Positions 60,004 through 64,000 of a stretch of DNA of 64,000 nucleotides are shown piece after piece (position 1 is the first letter of the stretch; every line of letters starts with the position of its first letter). The position numbers were made by a program, and so were the translations under genes. The notes under the pieces are model-generated. The model saw nothing but the letters and a program-made list of their open reading frames with translations. It did no database searches and was not told where the DNA came from. Origin of the DNA: Pseudolysinimonas_A sp039912695 (GTDB lineage Bacteria; Actinomycetota; Actinomycetes; Actinomycetales; Microbacteriaceae); assembly GCF_039912695.1 (NCBI RefSeq), contig NZ_JBDSPJ010000010.1:16927-80926 (forward strand), read 5' to 3'.

Positions 60004-60675
60004 CTAGCCGAGCGTCGCGTACGCGCGCACGGGGAAGGTGCCGAACCCCGCGACTGCGGGCGGAGCCGCCGTGAACCGGGCACCGTGAGCGGGCAGATCG
60101 CCGAGCCGGGTGAGGTGCTCAACGACGTGGATGCCGGCCGCAAGCAGCGCCGAATGCACCGGGCGCTCGCCGCCCGACTCGGTGTCGTCGATGTTGAGCG
60201 AATCGATCCCGACGAGAGTCACGCCCTGGGCGACCAGATGATTCGCCGCGGCTGCGTCGAGGAAGGGCGACCCGGTCGCATACTCGGGCGTGCCAAAGTG
60301 ACGGTCCCAGCCGGTGTGCAGCAACACCGCAGTGCCACTCAGGTCGCGGTCGAGGAACAGCCCTGCCGGGATCCCCCGCGTCGTCAGATCGGTGAGATGA
60401 AACACCTCGGCCGGCAGATCGACCAGGGTGCTGAGGTCGAGGCCGGCGAGATCAGACCCCTCGCCGTAGCGGTGAAACGGCGAGTCGAGATAGGTGCCGG
60501 TGTTGCCGATCATCGTGATGATGTCCATCGCGAACTCGGTGCCCTTCGCGTATCTCTGTCGTGAGTCTTCGCGCGTCAAAAACGGCGTGATCGTGGGGGC
60601 AGGCAGGCCGGGATAGGTGATTAGACCGGCGTGGATGACATGGCTGAGATCGACAATTCGGCGGCGGACGGTCAC
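60004..60675 (-). CDS. Cyclase-family metal-hydrolase-like protein with altered metal site
   Basis: 223 residues from GTG overlapping the permease gene stop (GTGA). Fold and length match kynurenine formamidase/isatin hydrolase/putative cyclase proteins: RRIVDLSHVIHAGLITYPG, FAMDIITMIGNTGTYLD, VDLPAEVFHLTDL, HTGWDRHFGTPEYATGSPFL, VGIDSLNIDD. In the hallmark H-x-G-T-H-x-D-x-P-x-H motif the sequence is N-T-G-T-Y-L-D-S-P-F-H, so two His ligands are replaced by Asn and Tyr. The C-terminal ETG-like segment is not evident. Activity may be absent or different. Confidence 0.82.
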   Translation of the reverse strand: MTVRRRIVDLSHVIHAGLITYPGLPAPTITPFLTREDSRQRYAKGTEFAMDIITMIGNTGTYLDSPFHRYGEGSDLAGLDLSTLVDLPAEVFHLTDLTTRGIPAGLFLDRDLSGTAVLLHTGWDRHFGTPEYATGSPFLDAAAANHLVAQGVTLVGIDSLNIDDTESGGERPVHSALLAAGIHVVEHLTRLGDLPAHGARFTAAPPAVAGFGTFPVRAYATLG

Positions 60676-62006
60676 GGGTTCGGCTCTTTCTCGGAAACGG
60701 GTTGGGCACGCTGGCGCAGACGCTTGACGATCGTCACCGCAACGGCGACAACCGCGAGGATGGCCGGGATGAGCAGGTTCGCGCCCGCCAAGACAACGAG
60801 TCCGGCGGTGAGCACGACCGAGAGGATCGCCATCCACCAGCCAACCGTGAAGCGGTCGAGCAGCCTGACCGCGGAGATCATCCCGACCAGGTAGACCGCC
60901 ACCATCGACGACGTATGGATCAGCACGAAGACCTTGAGATCGACGCCGAGCGCGAAGTACAGCGCCGTGTAGCCCAGGCAGACCGCCGCCGTGAGCAGCA
61001 GCCCTCGACGCGGCACCGCGCCCGCTTCGGCACCCTTCGCGAACCAGCGGGGCAAATGTCCGTCGCGCCCCAGTGATGCGGCGAGGTTGCCGAGGGCCGG
61101 CATGTAGGCATTGAGCACGCCGATGACGACCACCGCAGCGATCACCCCGACGATCAGCGGGCCGTAGCCCGGGAGGGTGATGGCCACCAGGTCGAGCAGA
61201 GGAACGATGCTGCTCGGTCGACCGGTGCCGAGCACGGCGACGGTCGCGAACTGCAGCGAGAGGTAGGCGGCACCGACCACGACGATCGCAATCGCGGTGG
61301 CTAGCGGCAAGGTGCGCCGCGGGTTCTTGAACTCACTCGCCCAGTGCGTGATCGCCTCCCAGCCGGCGAAGGCCCAGACGAACAGACTGATCGCCAGGCC
61401 GACCCCGGCCCACCCGTGGGGAAGAAAAGGCTCGAAGTTTGAGCGTTGGCCAACGGGGACCGCGCTCACGACCACGAGCAGCACGACACCCACCAGCAGG
61501 GCGGTCAGCACCAGTTGTACAGCGCCGCTCACCCGGAGGCCGATCCAGGCGAGCCCGATCGTGATGACGAAGAACGAGATCCCCAACCACGGCACCCAGG
61601 AATGCGGCAGGCCGAGCACCGAGGTGAGATATTCACCGCCGAGCACGGCGACGACCGGGGCCCCGAATCCGCAGCCGAAAAAGAACCAATACCCCGTCAT
61701 CCGGGCCGCGGTCGGCCCGAGGGCGAGACGTGCGAACGTGGCGACCCCGCCGGCATCCGGAAAGCGCCCGGCGAGCGCGGCGAAGGTGCCAGCCAGCGGG
61801 ACCGAAAGCACGAGCACTGCGGCGACCGCGACGATGGATGCCGGCCCCGCCGCATCCGCAGCCAGGCCCGGGAGTACGAGCACCCCGGTGCCCAGCACCG
61901 CCGCGATGTAGAGGGCAGAGGCCGAGGGCAGCCCGATCCGGCCTTGCGATTGCACCTGACCAGTCTGGCCGGTCCCGACTGACACCCGCGCGCGGTTTTC
62001 GGCCAA
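60672..62006 (-). CDS. APC family amino acid/amine permease
   Basis: 444 residues, about 12 helices. The start is a weak TTG; GTGs 21 and 51 bp downstream are alternatives and may be preferred. Family features: SASALYIAAVLGTGVLVLPG (first helix pair with the G-T-G-V loop), FARLALGPTAARMTGYWFF, FAGWEAITHWASEFKNPRR. The last is the conserved APC consensus that contacts substrate. Coupled to the cyclase-family gene, so its substrate may be the compound acted on by that protein. Confidence 0.87.
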   Translation of the reverse strand: MAENRARVSVGTGQTGQVQSQGRIGLPSASALYIAAVLGTGVLVLPGLAADAAGPASIVAVAAVLVLSVPLAGTFAALAGRFPDAGGVATFARLALGPTAARMTGYWFFFGCGFGAPVVAVLGGEYLTSVLGLPHSWVPWLGISFFVITIGLAWIGLRVSGAVQLVLTALLVGVVLLVVVSAVPVGQRSNFEPFLPHGWAGVGLAISLFVWAFAGWEAITHWASEFKNPRRTLPLATAIAIVVVGAAYLSLQFATVAVLGTGRPSSIVPLLDLVAITLPGYGPLIVGVIAAVVVIGVLNAYMPALGNLAASLGRDGHLPRWFAKGAEAGAVPRRGLLLTAAVCLGYTALYFALGVDLKVFVLIHTSSMVAVYLVGMISAVRLLDRFTVGWWMAILSVVLTAGLVVLAGANLLIPAILAVVAVAVTIVKRLRQRAQPVSEKEPNP

Positions 62007-62010
62007 AGAC

Positions 62011-62026
62011 CTCTCCCTCGGGAGAG
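62011..62026 (-). terminator. Short hairpin between GH1 and permease genes
   Basis: CTCTCCC-TC-GGGAGAG, 7-bp perfect arms with a 2-nt centre, about 30 bp after the GH1 stop. Overlaps the outermost copy of the 20-bp repeat. Confidence 0.4.
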
Positions 62027-62066
62027 CCAGTTCTCTCTCAGGAGGGCCAGTTCTCTCTCAGGAGGG
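62021..62066. repeat. 20-bp tandem repeat across the bglB stop codon
   Basis: Units GGAGAGCCAGTTCTCTCTCA and GGAGGGCCAGTTCTCTCTCA (one difference), then GGAGGG. The plus-strand TCA at 62058-62060 is the TGA stop of the GH1 gene; the outer copy repeats the stop and its following 17 nt. Confidence 0.92.
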
Positions 62067-63449
62067 AATGATGCGACTGCGGATGAGTTCCGCGTAACGG
62101 CGACCGCTGTCCTTCACGATCCGTTCCTGCGTGTCGTAGTCGACGCGGACGATCCCAAACCGCTTCGAATACCCGTAACCCCACTCAAAATTGTCCAGCA
62201 GCGACCAGGCGAAATAGCCCCTCACATCCGCCCCCGCGGTGCGAGCTCGGACCGTCGCCGCGAGATGGCTCACGATGTAGTCTCCGCGTTCAGGGTCGAG
62301 GACGTGTCCCGCAATCGGGTCGTCACGGAACGCCGCCCCGTTCTCGGTGACGAGCAGGGGCATCCCGGGGTGCTCCGCAGCCAGCCGAAGCAACAGTTCC
62401 TCGAGCGCCTCGGGGGCGATGTTCCACCCCATGTCGGTCAGCGGTCCGGGCTGCGGAAGAAACTCGACGTGCTCGCTCCCCGGCCACGGTGACCCGGCCC
62501 CGGCCCGGTGTCCGTCAGCTGCGGCGCGCGGCGCGCGGCCATCACTGTCTCGCACCGTCACCGTCGAGTAATAGTTCACCCCGAGCAGGTCGATCGGCTG
62601 CGCGATCAGGGCCAGGTCGTGGTCCTCAACGAACGCCCAATCGGTCACCCCCGCGGTATCACGGACGAGATCGTCGGGGTACCGATCGTCGAGGATCGGC
62701 CCGGTAAACGAACGGTTGGCGAGGGCGTCGATCCGGCGCGCGGCATCGTCGGCATCCTGGTCGGCCGGACGCGCGACGTGGAAGTTGAGGGTCGTGGAGA
62801 CCTGGGGCGAATTGCGCGCTGCGCGGCGGATCTCGGGTACCGCGAGCCCGTGCGCCAGATTGAGGTGGTGCATCGCAGCGAGCGCCGATGCGCCGTCGGC
62901 TCGGCCCGGCGCGTGAGCCCCCGACCCGTAGCCGAGGAAGGCTGAGCACCAGGGCTCGTTGAGGGTCGTCCAGATCGCCACGCGGTCGCCGAGCACCTCG
63001 ACGGTACGGGCGGCATACTCTGCGAAGCGCACCGCAGTCTCGCGCTGCGGCCAGCCACCGGCATCCTCAAGTTCCTGCGGGAGGTCCCAGTGGTACAGGG
63101 TCGCGACCGGCGCGATGCCGCGGGCGAGCAGTCCGTCGACGAGCCGGGAGTAGAACGCGATCCCGGCCGGATTCAGTGCCCCGTGCCCACCCGGCTGCAC
63201 CCGCGGCCAGGCGATCGAGAAGCGGTAGGCGTCGAGCCCCAGGTGCGCCATCAGGTCGAGGTCGGTGTCGAGCCGGTGGTAGTGGTCGGCCGCGACGTCT
63301 CCGGTGTCGCCGTCGAGAGTTCGCCCCGGCGTGTGGCTGAAGGTGTCCCAGATCGACGCGGTGCGGCCGCCCTCGCGCGCGGCACCCTCGATCTGGTACG
63401 CGGCTGTTGCCGCGCCAAGCGTGAAGTCCTCGGGGATGCGCAGTGACAC
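62058..63449 (-). CDS. bglB: GH1 beta-glucosidase
   Basis: 463 residues, standard GH1 length, no signal peptide. (beta/alpha)8 barrel with FTLGAATAAYQIEGAA, acid/base Glu in WTTLNEPWC, and nucleophile Glu in LLVTENGAAF; YGVNYY-like LLGVNYYSTV and YFAWSLLDNFEW complete the signature. Hydrolyses beta-glucosides, galactosides or related disaccharides. Seven bp after the sulfur amino acid gene. Its 3' end carries a tandem duplication including the stop. Confidence 0.93.
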   Translation of the reverse strand: MSLRIPEDFTLGAATAAYQIEGAAREGGRTASIWDTFSHTPGRTLDGDTGDVAADHYHRLDTDLDLMAHLGLDAYRFSIAWPRVQPGGHGALNPAGIAFYSRLVDGLLARGIAPVATLYHWDLPQELEDAGGWPQRETAVRFAEYAARTVEVLGDRVAIWTTLNEPWCSAFLGYGSGAHAPGRADGASALAAMHHLNLAHGLAVPEIRRAARNSPQVSTTLNFHVARPADQDADDAARRIDALANRSFTGPILDDRYPDDLVRDTAGVTDWAFVEDHDLALIAQPIDLLGVNYYSTVTVRDSDGRAPRAAADGHRAGAGSPWPGSEHVEFLPQPGPLTDMGWNIAPEALEELLLRLAAEHPGMPLLVTENGAAFRDDPIAGHVLDPERGDYIVSHLAATVRARTAGADVRGYFAWSLLDNFEWGYGYSKRFGIVRVDYDTQERIVKDSGRRYAELIRSRIIPS

Positions 63450-63456
63450 GGCCGGA

Positions 63457-64000
63457 CTAGACCGCGTCGAGCGCCGTCAGCAGGTCGGCGGTCAGGTCGT
63501 CGACATCCTCGATGCCGACCGACAGTCGCACGACCGAAACCGGCACCTCGAGCTCGGTGCCGCGCACCGACGCGTGGGTCATCTCGGAGGGATAGCAGAC
63601 CAGCGACTCGACGCCGCCGAGCGATTCGGCGAGCTGGAAGAGCTTCGTCGACTCGGCGAACCGGCGGGCAGTCGGCCCGTCGGCGAGGCGCACCGAGAGC
63701 ATGCCGCCGAAGGCCTTCATCTGCGTCGCCGCGAGGTCATGCCCCGGGTGATCGGGCAGCCCCGGGTAGTACACGGCGCTGAGCTTCGGATGTCCGACCA
63801 GACGTTCGGCGATGGTTTGAGCGTTCGAGGAGTGTCGATCGACACGCACCGCGAGAGTCTTGATGCCGCGAATCGTCAGCCAGGCATCCATCGGGCTGGA
63901 GACCGCACCGACGCCGAACTGCAGAAAGCCGACCTTGTCGGCGAGGCTCTGCCCGTCGACCTGCGCACCCTCCTTGACGATCACCGCGCCACCGAGCACG
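63457..64000 (-). CDS. Cystathionine gamma-synthase-type PLP enzyme (C-terminal part, cut by window edge)
   Basis: C-terminal 181 residues of a Cys/Met metabolism PLP enzyme, continuing past the right edge. The visible start LGGAVIV is the segment just after the PLP-binding Lys in this family; later pieces include RGIKTLAVRVDRHSSNA, VYYPGLPDHPGH, FGGMLSVRL and the substrate-binding SLGGVESLVCYPSEMTHAS and VRLSVGIEDVDDL. These fit cystathionine gamma-synthase or O-succinyl/acetylhomoserine lyases; the exact activity needs the N-terminus. Reads into bglB with a 7-bp gap. Confidence 0.88.
   Translation of the reverse strand, partial: VLGGAVIVKEGAQVDGQSLADKVGFLQFGVGAVSSPMDAWLTIRGIKTLAVRVDRHSSNAQTIAERLVGHPKLSAVYYPGLPDHPGHDLAATQMKAFGGMLSVRLADGPTARRFAESTKLFQLAESLGGVESLVCYPSEMTHASVRGTELEVPVSVVRLSVGIEDVDDLTADLLTALDAV

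Overview
The window is high-GC, dense bacterial DNA that reads as the chromosome of an actinobacterium, most likely of the family Microbacteriaceae. The signs are an Lsr2 nucleoid protein, an Rv2578c-type radical SAM protein, a Tad-type pilus cluster with a DUF4244 pilin next to topA, an actinobacterial gyrase-independent type I topoisomerase without zinc fingers, a 172-residue internal aspartokinase beta start, a bxlEFGA-type xylo-oligosaccharide operon, many GTG starts and several apparently leaderless promoters. No phage, insertion sequence, integrase, CRISPR array or rRNA gene was seen. Both window edges cut a gene (an MMPL exporter on the left, a cystathionine gamma-synthase-type enzyme on the right).

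Layout. 1-15.5 kb is mainly minus strand: MMPL exporter, nicotinamidase, D-Ala-D-Ala carboxypeptidase, a secreted CAP-domain protein, an MFS drug exporter with a divergent TetR repressor, tRNA-Thr, another TetR repressor, a lipoprotein alpha/beta hydrolase, holB, topA, then TadG-like, TadE, DUF4244 pilin, a type II secretion F protein and the TadA ATPase. 16-26.9 kb is household: acs, RidA with a tiny overlapping partner gene, a class A penicillin-binding protein with PASTA domains, a metallophosphoesterase, tRNA-Pro, lsr2, thymidine kinase, an orphan LuxR-type response regulator, an Rv2578c-like radical SAM gene carrying a perfect SOS box, and malate:quinone oxidoreductase. 27-36 kb holds SGNH hydrolase, asd, ask, a TetR/monooxygenase pair, a GH114 lipoprotein, a HAD phosphatase, recR, dnaX, the SRP RNA and tRNA-Ser.

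36-48.9 kb is a xylose/xylo-oligosaccharide regulon: HerA-like ATPase, a LacI repressor, xylA and xylB, a GH3 glycosidase, two permeases and a binding protein, and a ROK repressor. The xylA promoter and the binding-protein promoter share two kinds of palindrome, one resembling the Streptomyces xylanase operator and one of 23 bp, which suggests joint control by the LacI and ROK proteins.

48.9-58.7 kb is a second carbohydrate or cyclitol locus under another ROK protein: saccharopine-dehydrogenase-like enzyme, aldo/keto reductase, a sugar-phosphate isomerase/epimerase-like TIM barrel, a Gfo/Idh/MocA dehydrogenase and a ribose-type ABC importer (binding protein, double ATPase, permease). Its substrate cannot be read from sequence. 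58.7-64 kb holds a Bcr/CflA exporter, a cyclase-family enzyme lacking two metal ligands, an APC permease, a GH1 beta-glucosidase and the start of a sulfur amino acid gene.

The least expected structures are (i) short perfect tandem duplications (16, 18 and 20 bp) that lie across or immediately after the stop codons of dnaX, lsr2 and bglB, with a weaker 10-bp case at holB; (ii) a strong excess of the hexamer GCATCC/GGATGC throughout; (iii) the LexA-box/leaderless promoter of the radical SAM gene; and (iv) the two-operator xylose circuit.
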